The notes under the pieces: model-generated
What the model saw: only the letters and a program-made list of their open reading frames with translations
Databases searched by the model: none
Told to the model about the DNA's origin: nothing
Assembly (NCBI GenBank): GCA_041736675.1
Contig: JBGSTD010000039.1
Location: 1-64,000 of the forward strand
DNA from: Salaquimonas sp041736675
GTDB lineage: Bacteria > Pseudomonadota > Alphaproteobacteria > Rhizobiales > Rhizobiaceae
Direction: 5' to 3'
DNA: 64,000 nt
Position numbers and translations under genes: made by a program
In this document: positions 26,721 through 35,203 of the stretch, one piece after another
Layout: each line of letters begins with the position of its first letter
How positions within the stretch are numbered: the stretch's first letter is position 1

Positions 26721-27524
26721 ATGGTTGAACATGAACGCACAGGGCCTGTGGACACCATGAATTGGGGGTTCTCACGTGTGGCCATGTGGGGACCCGCTTT
26801 TATTGTGGCAATCATTTTCTATGAAGTTGTCATGCGATATATTTTCTTCAAACCCACGCTTTGGGTCAACGAAATGTCACTCTGGTTAGGCGGCTGCATA
26901 TATGTAACCGCCGGTCTCTACGCAATGCAACAGCGTAGCCATATCCGGATCTTCGTGCTTTACGAAATGGCTCCTGCATGGGCGCGCAAAGTCTTTGACG
27001 TATTGGGTGTCGTCTGCGTTTGTATTTTTGTTTTCTCGGTCGTTTGGGGCGGGTACGGAGAAGCGCTTGCCAAATTCTGGCGCTGGGAAACCTTTGGAAC
27101 TGCATTCGATCCACCAATTCCGGCCACAAACAAACCGCTCGTCCTTATCACCCTTCTTGTGCTTTCTCTTCAGGCGATCTCCAACCTCATCAGAGATTGG
27201 CCCTCAGCTCCCTGGGTACGCAAGACATTTGATGTCTCGTCTGTTCTCTTGATCGTCTGGCTTGCCTCCATCGCATTGCCAGTACTTTTGGACTTTAGTG
27301 CAGAAGGTCCGCTGCTGCCGATGAAATGGCGAGTCGGCCTAAGCCTCGGCTTGGTTATTGCCGTGTGCCTCATGTTCTATGGCCTCATCAAGGACTTCAA
27401 CCGGACACCTGTCCCCTATGCAGGAGATGATGATGAAGAACTGGCAAATGAAGTAAAAGCGCAGAACAAAGATCTGCTGATAGACGAAGTACTGAGCGGC
27501 AGTCCGCCAAAGCCCAAGAATTGA
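26721..27524 (+). CDS. dctQ: TRAP transporter small membrane subunit (DctQ family)
   Basis: About 267 residues, somewhat long for DctQ. The core four-span region contains IIFYEVVMRYIFFKPTLWVNEMSLWLGGCIYVTAGLYAMQQRSHIRI, the DctQ signature. Two additional hydrophobic spans follow, then an acidic tail (DDDEELANEVKAQNKD). The ATG at 26721 with GGGAG upstream is preferred over 26691. It pairs with DctM for sodium-driven uptake. Confidence 0.9.
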   Translation: MVEHERTGPVDTMNWGFSRVAMWGPAFIVAIIFYEVVMRYIFFKPTLWVNEMSLWLGGCIYVTAGLYAMQQRSHIRIFVLYEMAPAWARKVFDVLGVVCVCIFVFSVVWGGYGEALAKFWRWETFGTAFDPPIPATNKPLVLITLLVLSLQAISNLIRDWPSAPWVRKTFDVSSVLLIVWLASIALPVLLDFSAEGPLLPMKWRVGLSLGLVIAVCLMFYGLIKDFNRTPVPYAGDDDEELANEVKAQNKDLLIDEVLSGSPPKPKN

Positions 27525-27539
27525 GACGGAATTAGCATT

Positions 27540-29159
27540 ATGGATATTGGAACCATCTCACTTATACTGCTGGCAGGCATGCTGTTTTTCCTGGCAATTG
27601 GCATGCCGCTCGGATTTGCATCCGGATTTCTTGCTGTTCTTGTCATGGTCCTGAAATTCGAGCCGACCTTGCTCAGTGACCCGTTCAGTTTTGGAACGGG
27701 CCTACTTACAAGCTCGTTCGGCACCGGCCCAATGAACATTCTGGCCCAACGCCTTTACGGCATCATGACGGACTATGTCCTGATTTCCGTTCCTTTGTTC
27801 ATTCTTATGGCTACCCTGCTTGAACGCTCAGGTATTGCCCGCGACATGTACTCGTCGCTCAACATGTGGATGTCCCGCACTCGTGGCGGTATTGCCGTGG
27901 TTACAGCGGTCATGGCAATCGTGATGGCTGCTATGTCAGGTATCATCGGCGGTGAAGTGGTATTGCTCGGTCTTATCGCCCTGCCCCAGATGCTGCGCCT
28001 TGGTTATAACCAGAACCTTGCCGTCGGCACAATCTGTGCTTCCGGCTCTTTGGGAACAATGATACCGCCCTCCATCGTCCTGATTTTCTTCGGGCTCATT
28101 ACCGAAACTTCAATCCACGCGCTCTTCAAGGCTGCCTTTGTGCCAGGCTTTATTCTGGCAAGCCTTTATATTGTCTATATTCTTGTTGTTACCCGGATGA
28201 ATCCGGATCTGGCTCCATTACCGGAACCGACAGAAAATGACATGACCGGCACCCAGAAAATGCAATACGGATCAACCTTGCTGGTCATGTTGATCGGCGC
28301 AGCCTGCGCGCTGATCGTGGTTCGCATCGGCTTCATCAACACTATCGGCAAGATCGAGGAAGGTACCTGGTTCCAGGACCCGATGGCAATCTACGCCTAC
28401 TCAACGGCGGCCATCGTCTGCGGGCTGTATCTCTGGTTTCACGCAGGGATGGATCTTGTTCGCACAGCGTGGGAAAACGGCAAGGGCATGATTGCGCCAT
28501 TGCTGGTCGTCTTCGTGGTTCTCGGCTCCATCTATGGAGGCATTACAGGAATCACGGAAGCTGCAGCGATTGGCTCGGTTGCCGTGCTGGCGCTGATTGT
28601 TATTCGTGGCGAGTTTTCGTTGGAATTGCTGCGCGAAGCTTCCATGCGGACCTTCAAATCCACCGGCACAATTATCTGGGTGACGTTTGGGGCAACAGCA
28701 CTGGCTGGTGCCTATACAATCGCCGGCGGCCCAACATTCGTTGCAAACCTTATCATCGGTTATGATTTGCCTACACTGGGCGTCTTGATGGTGATGATGG
28801 TCATCTTCCTGTTCCTTGGCGCATTCATGGACTGGACGGGAATTGTGCTGCTGGTCATGCCGGTTTTCATGCCGATCGTGCTAAAACTGCCGATTGAGGA
28901 AATTGGTGTGTTTTCACCGCTTGTTGGCAATGCGGGATTTGTCTCAGTGTGGTTCGGCATATTGTTCTGTGTCAACATGCAGGTGAGTTTCCTGTCACCG
29001 CCTTTTGGTCCGGCCGCTTTTTACCTCAAGTCGGTTGCTCCTTCCTATATTACGTTGCAGGATATTTTCCGGGGCTTCCTGCCATTTATCGGTATCCAGT
29101 TGATCGTACTGATGCTGATCTTGTTCTTCCCCGAACTGACCATGTTCTTCAGATCTTGA
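27540..29159 (+). CDS. dctM: TRAP transporter large membrane subunit (DctM family)
   Basis: 539 residues with roughly twelve or more hydrophobic spans. Family motifs include FLAIGMPLGFASGF, SVPLFILMATLLERSGIARDMY, the ASGSLGTMIPPSIVLIFFGL loop and, in the second half, FLGAFMDWTGIVLLVMPVF with LFCVNMQVSFLSPPFGPAAF. It is the ion-coupled channel of the TRAP importer. It starts 15 bases after dctQ and is followed 11 bases later by a dioxygenase gene, so it belongs to one long operon. Confidence 0.95.
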   Translation: MDIGTISLILLAGMLFFLAIGMPLGFASGFLAVLVMVLKFEPTLLSDPFSFGTGLLTSSFGTGPMNILAQRLYGIMTDYVLISVPLFILMATLLERSGIARDMYSSLNMWMSRTRGGIAVVTAVMAIVMAAMSGIIGGEVVLLGLIALPQMLRLGYNQNLAVGTICASGSLGTMIPPSIVLIFFGLITETSIHALFKAAFVPGFILASLYIVYILVVTRMNPDLAPLPEPTENDMTGTQKMQYGSTLLVMLIGAACALIVVRIGFINTIGKIEEGTWFQDPMAIYAYSTAAIVCGLYLWFHAGMDLVRTAWENGKGMIAPLLVVFVVLGSIYGGITGITEAAAIGSVAVLALIVIRGEFSLELLREASMRTFKSTGTIIWVTFGATALAGAYTIAGGPTFVANLIIGYDLPTLGVLMVMMVIFLFLGAFMDWTGIVLLVMPVFMPIVLKLPIEEIGVFSPLVGNAGFVSVWFGILFCVNMQVSFLSPPFGPAAFYLKSVAPSYITLQDIFRGFLPFIGIQLIVLMLILFFPELTMFFRS

Positions 29160-29170
29160 TGGAGGCTTGA

Positions 29171-30124
29171 ATGCTGACCGCTGAACAGAAAGCTTTTTTT
29201 GATACTGAAGGGTATCTGGTTTTAGAGAATGTTTTTGATCAGAGGTCAGTTATTGAGCCGGTAAAGGCGGAATATGCGACTTTGCTGGATCATCTGTATG
29301 ATGGCTGGCTGGAGGAGGGAAAAGTAACCACTCCCGCCGAAGGTCTCAATTTTCACGACAAGCTGCTGATTGCTTATGAGGCTGGGTGCGACTGGTTCCA
29401 GCCAATGGACATTTCATTGCCAGGCGACCGGATCACGAATGAAACGCCGATGCACTTTGGCCCGGCGATTTTCAACATGCTACGCAACAACAGCATTCTG
29501 GATATTGTTGAAGACCTGATCGGACCTGAAATAACATCCAACCCCATCCAGCATGTTCGGATCAAGCCACCGGCAAAAAACCTGCGCAATGGCGAAGTTC
29601 GCGCGCACATTACTGCGACGGACTGGCATCAGGACCGGGCTGTTGGCCTCGAGGAAGCCGACGAAACCCGCATGGTGACTGTCTGGTGTGCAGTCAGCGA
29701 TGCAACGGTTGAGAATGGCTGCCTGCAAGTTGTTCCAAGAGCGCATCGCGAAGGAATAAAGCCGCATTGCCCGAAAGTTCAAACAGCGATTGCCGATGGT
29801 TTTGTCGATGAAAGCGCTGCGCTGCCGCTGCCGGTCAAAAGCGGCGGTGTGGTGATTTTTCACCCGCTTGCGCCTCATGCCTCTCTTGTTAATGTTACAG
29901 AGGGATTTCGCTGGTCGTTCGACATTCGCTTCAACACAACAGGACAACCCACAGGACGGTCTCACTTTCCGGAATTTGTTGCGCGCAGCAAAGCTAATCC
30001 GCAAAGCGAACTGCATGACTGGCGCGTCTGGAAACAGATGTGGGAAGACGCCAGAACGCGCCTTGCCACAGCGCCGCATATCGACATTCACCGCTGGCAA
30101 TCAGATGCACCCTTTTGCGCATAA
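29171..30124 (+). CDS. Phytanoyl-CoA dioxygenase (PhyH) family Fe(II)/2-oxoglutarate enzyme, copy 1
   Basis: 317 residues. The metal site is visible as His and Asp in DWHQDRAVG and a distal His in PLAPHASLVN; the 2-oxoglutarate-binding Arg is in RWSFDIRFN. The N-terminal YLVLENVFD stretch is typical of PhyH. Such enzymes hydroxylate or oxidatively cleave small molecules. Its place between dctM and a UxaA-type dehydratase gene (11-base gaps each side) means it acts on the imported compound or a derivative. The substrate is unknown. It is clearly different in sequence from the second PhyH in the same operon. Confidence 0.88.
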   Translation: MLTAEQKAFFDTEGYLVLENVFDQRSVIEPVKAEYATLLDHLYDGWLEEGKVTTPAEGLNFHDKLLIAYEAGCDWFQPMDISLPGDRITNETPMHFGPAIFNMLRNNSILDIVEDLIGPEITSNPIQHVRIKPPAKNLRNGEVRAHITATDWHQDRAVGLEEADETRMVTVWCAVSDATVENGCLQVVPRAHREGIKPHCPKVQTAIADGFVDESAALPLPVKSGGVVIFHPLAPHASLVNVTEGFRWSFDIRFNTTGQPTGRSHFPEFVARSKANPQSELHDWRVWKQMWEDARTRLATAPHIDIHRWQSDAPFCA

Positions 30125-30135
30125 GCAGGAATTAA

Positions 30136-31647
30136 ATGGCAGATTTCATCAGACTGGATTCATCCGACAATGTGATCACAACCACGAAGGCAATGGAGGC
30201 TGGCGTTGTGCTCGAGGCCGTCACAACCCTTTCGATGATACCGCGCGGACACAAGGTAGCTTCGCACCCGATTGCAAAATGTGACGCAGTCAGAAAATAT
30301 GCACAGGTGATCGGCTATGCAAACGAGGATATTGCGGCAGGAAGCCATATTCACGTTCATAATATCGAGTTCAGAAACACCAATGCCGATTACGAATTTT
30401 CAACCGACTTGCGCCCAGTTGAGATGGTTCCGCTGGAAAAGCGCGACACATTCATGGGTTTCCGGCGGTCTAATGGCAAGGTTGGAACACGAAACTACAT
30501 TGGTATTGTCACATCGGTGAATTGCTCGGCAACCGCAGCGCGAATGATCGCCAACTCGTTTGGTCCCAAGGAACTTGAAGAATACCCAAATGTTGATGGT
30601 GTGGTCGCCTTCGTGCATGGTACCGGCTGTGGCATGGCAGGTGACGGCGACGGCTTTGATGCACTGCAGCGTGTCATGTGGGGCTATGCGCGCCATCCAA
30701 ATCACGCCGGGGTATTGATGGTAGGTCTCGGCTGCGAAATGAACCAGATTGACTGGCTGCTCGAAGCGATGGGGCTGAAAGACGGTCCGCTTTTCCAGGC
30801 AATGAACATTCAGGACGTGGCAGGACTGCGCCGTACTGTTGAAATGGGCGTGAAGAAAGTTCGGGAAATGCTGCCCGTAGCCAACAAGTTCGTACGCGAA
30901 CCTTGCCCTGTTTCCGAATTGATGGTGGCACTGCAATGCGGTGGATCGGATGCCATGTCCGGGATCACGGCCAATCCGGCGCTCGGCTATGCCTGCGATC
31001 TGCTGACGGCGCAGGGAGGAACTGGCGTTCTGGCGGAAACTCCGGAAATTTACGGGGCCGAGCACTTGCTGACCCGCCGCGCGGCAGATCGAAAAACCGG
31101 CGACAAACTGGTTGGCCTGATCCGTTGGTGGGAAGATTATACGCTCCGAAACAAGGGTTCGATGGACAACAATCCGAGTCCTGGCAACAAGAAGGGCGGG
31201 CTCACCACCATTTTGGAAAAATCACTTGGGGCTGCCGCGAAGGGTGGTACAACTCCGCTAAACGGTGTCTACAAATATGCCGAACCCGTTACTGCCAAAG
31301 GCTTCACCTTTATGGATTCGCCGGGTTATGATCCGGCTTCTGTGACCGGCCAGATTGCCAGCGGCTGCAATCTCGTTGCCTTTACCACCGGACGGGGATC
31401 GGCGTTTGGGTCGAAGCCCTCTCCCTGCATCAAGATCGCAACCAATTCCTTCATGTACGAACGCATGATTGAAGATATGGATGTCAATGCCGGTGACATG
31501 CTGACAGATGGCATTACACTGGAACAAAAGGGTCGTGAAATTTACGAACTGCTGATCCGCGTTGCATCTGGTGAGCAATCAAAGTCAGAGGCTCAGGGCC
31601 TTGGTGACTTTGAATTCGTGCCTTGGCAAATCGGAGCGACAATGTGA
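30136..31647 (+). CDS. UxaA-family dehydratase (altronate dehydratase-like, SAF domain fused)
   Basis: 503 residues. The N-terminal SAF domain (about 1-95; HPIAKCDAVRKYAQVIGYA) is fused to a UxaA C-terminal domain beginning FMGFRRSNGKVGTRNYIGIV. Cysteines likely to hold iron are seen in SVNCSATAAR, HGTGCGM and LGCEMNQ. Further conserved stretches are LQCGGSDAMSGITANPALG, NPSPGNKKGGLTTILEKS and TGRGSAFGSKPSPCIKIATN. Known members dehydrate altronate or galactarate; the split SuyAB pair is a sulfolactate sulfo-lyase relative. The length matches altronate dehydratase. It lies between two dioxygenase genes in the TRAP operon and probably removes water from an acid sugar. Confidence 0.88.
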   Translation: MADFIRLDSSDNVITTTKAMEAGVVLEAVTTLSMIPRGHKVASHPIAKCDAVRKYAQVIGYANEDIAAGSHIHVHNIEFRNTNADYEFSTDLRPVEMVPLEKRDTFMGFRRSNGKVGTRNYIGIVTSVNCSATAARMIANSFGPKELEEYPNVDGVVAFVHGTGCGMAGDGDGFDALQRVMWGYARHPNHAGVLMVGLGCEMNQIDWLLEAMGLKDGPLFQAMNIQDVAGLRRTVEMGVKKVREMLPVANKFVREPCPVSELMVALQCGGSDAMSGITANPALGYACDLLTAQGGTGVLAETPEIYGAEHLLTRRAADRKTGDKLVGLIRWWEDYTLRNKGSMDNNPSPGNKKGGLTTILEKSLGAAAKGGTTPLNGVYKYAEPVTAKGFTFMDSPGYDPASVTGQIASGCNLVAFTTGRGSAFGSKPSPCIKIATNSFMYERMIEDMDVNAGDMLTDGITLEQKGREIYELLIRVASGEQSKSEAQGLGDFEFVPWQIGATM

Positions 31648-31766
31648 ACACCATTCTTGTCATTGCTGACAGTGATCTTGTGTGAAAATCGCAAACGTTT
31701 GGCGAATAACTTCGGTTGTTGCAGTTTCAGCAGTTTTAATGGCCAGCCAACGGATGGAGATTTGCA
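31648..31766 (+). promoter_or_regulatory. Intergenic segment with perfect palindrome CAAACGTTTG and a 13-codon reading frame
   Basis: This 119-base gap is the widest in the otherwise tight enzyme part of the operon. It contains a perfect ten-base palindrome with central CG (31692-31701), of a type bound by LacI-like proteins. A GTG overlapping the uxaA-type stop opens a 13-codon frame (MNTILVIADSDLV) ending at 31685, which may be the stump of a lost gene or a leader peptide. Confidence 0.35.
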
Positions 31767-32660
31767 GTGGGCGATCTTGAGGTTTTAAACCGGAATCAAG
31801 TGGAATTTTACAACGACAACGGTTACCTGCTTTTGGAAAACCGTGTGCCGCTGTCGATCATCGGGGATATCCGTTCCGAGATTGCCAGGTTTCAGGAAGA
31901 GGCAAAAGAACTGACCGCCTCAAACGACAGGCTGGATCTTGAAGACAGCCATACGCGCGATGATCCACGCATACGCCGGATAAAACTTCCCCACACCATT
32001 AGCCCTATCATGCGCGATCTGCTATTTTCTGATCACATCCTTGCCCCTGCCCGCGATCTGATCGGTGCTGACATTCGTCTACACACAACAAAGTTGAACA
32101 TGAAGTCTGCCAACTTTGGAGCAGCAATCGAGTGGCATCAGGATATGGCCTTTTATCCTCACACCAACGACGATGTGTTGGCAATCGGGGTGATCATAGA
32201 TGAAATGGATCACGAAAACGGTCCGTTGATGGTGTTTCCCGGTTCGCACAAAGGCCCGATATTCGACCATCATGTCGACGGCGTATTCGCTGGTGGAATG
32301 GACCTTGCAGCCAATGGATTCGATCTGTCTGACGCGGTTGAGTTGACCGGATCTGCGGGTTCCATCTCAATTCATCATGGCCGTATTGTTCACGGGTCCG
32401 CCCTTAATACATCCGATCATGACCGCAGGCTTTTGTTTTATGAAATGATGGCAGCTGATGCCTTTCCGGTTATGGGGTCGATGACACGTTTTGAAAACAT
32501 TGAAGAATATAATTCGCGCATGCTTTGCGGACAGCCAACATTGAATCCACGGCTTGAAAACGGACACGTGCGCGTTCCACAACCGCAACCGGACAAAAAC
32601 CGCTCGATCTATGAAATTCAGAGCCAGGTCAAGCGAAGCTCGTTCACTAAGGCAGTCTAG
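31767..32660 (+). CDS. Phytanoyl-CoA dioxygenase (PhyH) family enzyme, copy 2
   Basis: 297 residues. Fe(II) ligands are His and Asp in EWHQDMAFYPH and the distal His in IHHGRIVHGSALN; the 2-oxoglutarate Arg is in HDRRLLFYEM. NGPLMVFPGSHKGPIFDHH is a strong PhyH signature, shared with ectoine hydroxylase-like enzymes. The start is GTG, with GGAGA seven bases before it. It follows the UxaA-type gene and precedes a beta-hydroxyacid dehydrogenase by 20 bases. Substrate unknown; having two PhyH enzymes in one catabolic operon is unusual. Confidence 0.88.
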   Translation: MGDLEVLNRNQVEFYNDNGYLLLENRVPLSIIGDIRSEIARFQEEAKELTASNDRLDLEDSHTRDDPRIRRIKLPHTISPIMRDLLFSDHILAPARDLIGADIRLHTTKLNMKSANFGAAIEWHQDMAFYPHTNDDVLAIGVIIDEMDHENGPLMVFPGSHKGPIFDHHVDGVFAGGMDLAANGFDLSDAVELTGSAGSISIHHGRIVHGSALNTSDHDRRLLFYEMMAADAFPVMGSMTRFENIEEYNSRMLCGQPTLNPRLENGHVRVPQPQPDKNRSIYEIQSQVKRSSFTKAV

Positions 32661-32680
32661 AAGGCAAGTTAGGATAGTAA

Positions 32681-33574
32681 ATGGCAAAACCTGAGATCGG
32701 ATTTATCGGATTGGGGCTGATGGGTGCCGCGATGGTCAACAGGCTGCTAGATTGCGGCTATCACATGACTGTGCTCGCCAACCGATCGCGGGCCAGCATT
32801 GACAAGGCCGTGGCACGCGGAGCTATGGAAGCGGCAACAGCAAGGGAACTTGCTGCCAAAAGCGATATTGTAATGTTGTGCATGGATACATCCAAATCTG
32901 TTGAAAGCAGGATGTTTGGCGATGACGGTGTTATTTCCGGTTTGAAACCTGGCAGCGTAGTGGTGGATTTCGGAACATCTCTTCCAGCCTCCACACGTAG
33001 TCTCGGAGAAAAGGTTGCAGCTGCAGACAGCATTTATCTTGATGCCCCGCTTGGCCGCACGCCCAGCCATGCACTTGAGGGTAAACTCAATATTATGTGC
33101 TCGGGTGACATTGACGCCTTTGAAAAGATCAAGCCCGTATTTGGTGACCTCGGAGAAAATGTATTTCATTTGGGCGCGTTGGGTTCCGGTCATACCATCA
33201 AGCTGATCAATAATTTCTTTGGCATGACGGTTGCCAATGCCATGGCCGAGGCATTTGCCTTTGCCGATGTAGCAGGTGTTGACCGCCAGAAAGTCTACGA
33301 GGTCATGTCTGCGGGGCCGTTGCATTCGGGGATGATGGATTTTGTCAAATCATACGGCGTTGACGGCAATCCGAACATGCTTGCCTTTGCGGTAAAGAAT
33401 GCCAAAAAAGATGTTGGTTACTATAACGCGATGGTCGAAGAATCGGGTAATCACTCGATCATGGCCAAGAGCGCATTGGAGGCTCTGACCAGTGCGGTCG
33501 ATAACGGCCAAGGCGAGAAAATGGTCTCCCAAATGGTCGATTTTTTCTCATCGACATTCAAGAACCATATCTGA
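32681..33574 (+). CDS. NAD(P)-dependent beta-hydroxyacid dehydrogenase (GarR/LtnD-like)
   Basis: 297 residues. N-terminal Rossmann motif GFIGLGLMGAAMVNRLL, substrate-loop region DAPLGRTPSHALEGKLNIMCSGD and catalytic Lys in GHTIKLINNFFG place it in the 3-hydroxyisobutyrate/tartronate-semialdehyde/threonate dehydrogenase family. The DAPLGR stretch differs from the DAPVSGG of GarR. With otnK and otnC converging on this operon, an L- or D-threonate dehydrogenase role (oxidation at C2) is a reasonable guess. Family assignment is firm, substrate is not. Confidence 0.87.
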   Translation: MAKPEIGFIGLGLMGAAMVNRLLDCGYHMTVLANRSRASIDKAVARGAMEAATARELAAKSDIVMLCMDTSKSVESRMFGDDGVISGLKPGSVVVDFGTSLPASTRSLGEKVAAADSIYLDAPLGRTPSHALEGKLNIMCSGDIDAFEKIKPVFGDLGENVFHLGALGSGHTIKLINNFFGMTVANAMAEAFAFADVAGVDRQKVYEVMSAGPLHSGMMDFVKSYGVDGNPNMLAFAVKNAKKDVGYYNAMVEESGNHSIMAKSALEALTSAVDNGQGEKMVSQMVDFFSSTFKNHI

Positions 33575-33610
33575 ATAACTGGCCTGTTGAGGGCTAAAGG
33601 GACCGGAATT

Positions 33611-34525
33611 TTGGCAAAAATTGCAGCCAAGGCGAAAGAAGACAAACCGCTTGTTGGTATGGTCTTCATGCTCATCACATACCTGATGTTTTCCTGTATC
33701 GATACCAGCGCCAAATGGCTTGCTTTGGCCGGTCTGAGTGCTTTTCAGATCTCATTCATGCGATACTTCGGACACTTTGCCATTTCCCTTGGGTTGATCT
33801 CAAAAGGCGGAATTTCACTCGAGCGGTTTACCACCGACCATATGGGACTTGTGGTGCTGAGAGGTGCGCTGCTGGCGGCATCAACCCTGCTCAATTTTAT
33901 TGCCCTTCGCTATATTCCCCTTACGCTGACAGCGACGATCCTGTTTTCCTCGCCAATCATCATTTGCGCCCTGTCAGGGCCATTACTCGGAGAGAAGGTT
34001 GGTATCTGGCGCTGGACCGCTATCTTCATTGGATTTGTCGGCCTGGTCATAGCAATTCGCCCATTTGGGGAAAGCTTTCACTGGGCAATGCTGCTGTCGC
34101 TGTTCAACGCCTTTGCCTTTGCTTTTTACAGTATCTTGACCCGCAAACTGGCAGGAGTTGTCGCTTCAGATACCATGCAGTTTTTCTCCGGCCTGATAGG
34201 AACTGTCGCGCTTGCGCCGCTGGCAATATACTCTTGGCAAAATCCTGAAAATATCCGCGACTGGATTATTCTTGTGATGACAGGATTTTTCGGCTGGGCC
34301 GGTCATGAACTTCTCACCCGGGCTCACGGCTATGCGACGGCCACAACACTTACCCCGTTTGGCTATTCGTTCATCATTTATCTGACGATCTGGAGCTATT
34401 TCCTGTTCAATCAGTTACCGGACCGCTGGACAGTGTTGGGCGCTGCCATCATCGTCGTATCCGGTCTTGTAATTTGGCTGCGGGAGCGGGCGCAAAAAAA
34501 GACCGCGGTTGATATTGCTCCCTAG
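33611..34525 (+). CDS. EamA/DMT-family transporter
   Basis: About 304 residues, ten predicted membrane spans in two repeated halves (MVFMLITYLMFSCIDTSAKW; later LNAFAFAFYSILTRKL region). EamA marks are TLLNFIALRYIPLTLTATILFSSPIIICALSGPLLGEK. The likely start is a TTG at 33611 preceded by AAAGGGA; another TTG at 33587 is possible. It ends the rightward operon and may export an intermediate or import a substrate. It converges on otnC with 33 bases between the stops. Confidence 0.85.
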   Translation: MAKIAAKAKEDKPLVGMVFMLITYLMFSCIDTSAKWLALAGLSAFQISFMRYFGHFAISLGLISKGGISLERFTTDHMGLVVLRGALLAASTLLNFIALRYIPLTLTATILFSSPIIICALSGPLLGEKVGIWRWTAIFIGFVGLVIAIRPFGESFHWAMLLSLFNAFAFAFYSILTRKLAGVVASDTMQFFSGLIGTVALAPLAIYSWQNPENIRDWIILVMTGFFGWAGHELLTRAHGYATATTLTPFGYSFIIYLTIWSYFLFNQLPDRWTVLGAAIIVVSGLVIWLRERAQKKTAVDIAP

Positions 34526-34558
34526 ACATCCTCGTTTTAGAAAATCCCGTACCGGGCG

Positions 34559-35203
34559 CTAGTCCCACTCCACATCAAACTTTCGAACCAGGCCCAGAAT
34601 TTGGGCTTCATCCAGAATTTTTGGAGACATCCCTCTTGTCATCAGAGTGAGTTTTGCAGTCTCTTCAAGCTCTTCCATGGCATAAGCAGCAGCTTCAAGA
34701 TCTTTTCCAGCTACCACAGGACCGTGATGGGCCAATACCACTGCGCTTCGCTTTCCAGCAAGACCGCGAATTGCCTTACCTATTTGTGGATCACCCGGCA
34801 TGAAATATGGCAGCAACGCCACTTTTCCCAGTTTCATTATGCCATACGCTGTCAAAGGCGGCAGCATGTTATCGGGATCGGTATCCGGCAAAAGCGACAA
34901 TGCAACTGAGTGGCATGAGTGCAAATGTACAACAGCTCCGGCTTTTCGGGTGTCATAAAAAGCGGTATGAAGCGGCATTTCCTTGGTTGGCTGATCACCA
35001 CTGAGCAAATTCAGCTTTTTATCGAAGAGGGATAATTTCGCTGGATCAAGTCTTCCAAAACTGCTGCCGGTCGGGGTCACCAGAAGACGTCCGTCCGAAA
35101 GTCTCGCGGAAATATTGCCGCTCGATCCGCCAGTCAAACCACGGTCAAACATGGATTTTGCGATTAGGCAAATATCCTCGCGAAGTTTACTTTCCTCATG
35201 CAT
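34559..35203 (-). CDS. otnC: Class II aldolase-type decarboxylase, probable 3-oxo-tetronate 4-phosphate decarboxylase
   Basis: 214 residues, class II aldolase/adducin fold. GGSSGNISARL and TPTGSSFGRLDP form the substrate pocket; Zn ligands are in VVHLHSCHSVALS and the distal LAHHGPVVAG. In OtnC-type enzymes this converts 3-oxo-tetronate 4-phosphate to dihydroxyacetone phosphate. Its start lies eight bases inside the end of otnK, a pairing typical of acid-sugar (threonate, erythronate) operons. L-ribulose- or fuculose-phosphate aldolases are the alternative readings, but the kinase partner favours OtnC. Confidence 0.85.
   Translation of the reverse strand: MHEESKLREDICLIAKSMFDRGLTGGSSGNISARLSDGRLLVTPTGSSFGRLDPAKLSLFDKKLNLLSGDQPTKEMPLHTAFYDTRKAGAVVHLHSCHSVALSLLPDTDPDNMLPPLTAYGIMKLGKVALLPYFMPGDPQIGKAIRGLAGKRSAVVLAHHGPVVAGKDLEAAAYAMEELEETAKLTLMTRGMSPKILDEAQILGLVRKFDVEWD

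Noticed and set aside
30136..31647. Sulfolactate sulfo-lyase (SuyAB fusion) for the UxaA-type protein
   Set aside because: SuyA and SuyB are normally separate, and the long conserved blocks (NPSPGNKKGGLTTILEKS, TGRGSAFGSKPSP) and length fit altronate dehydratase-type enzymes better. Not excluded.
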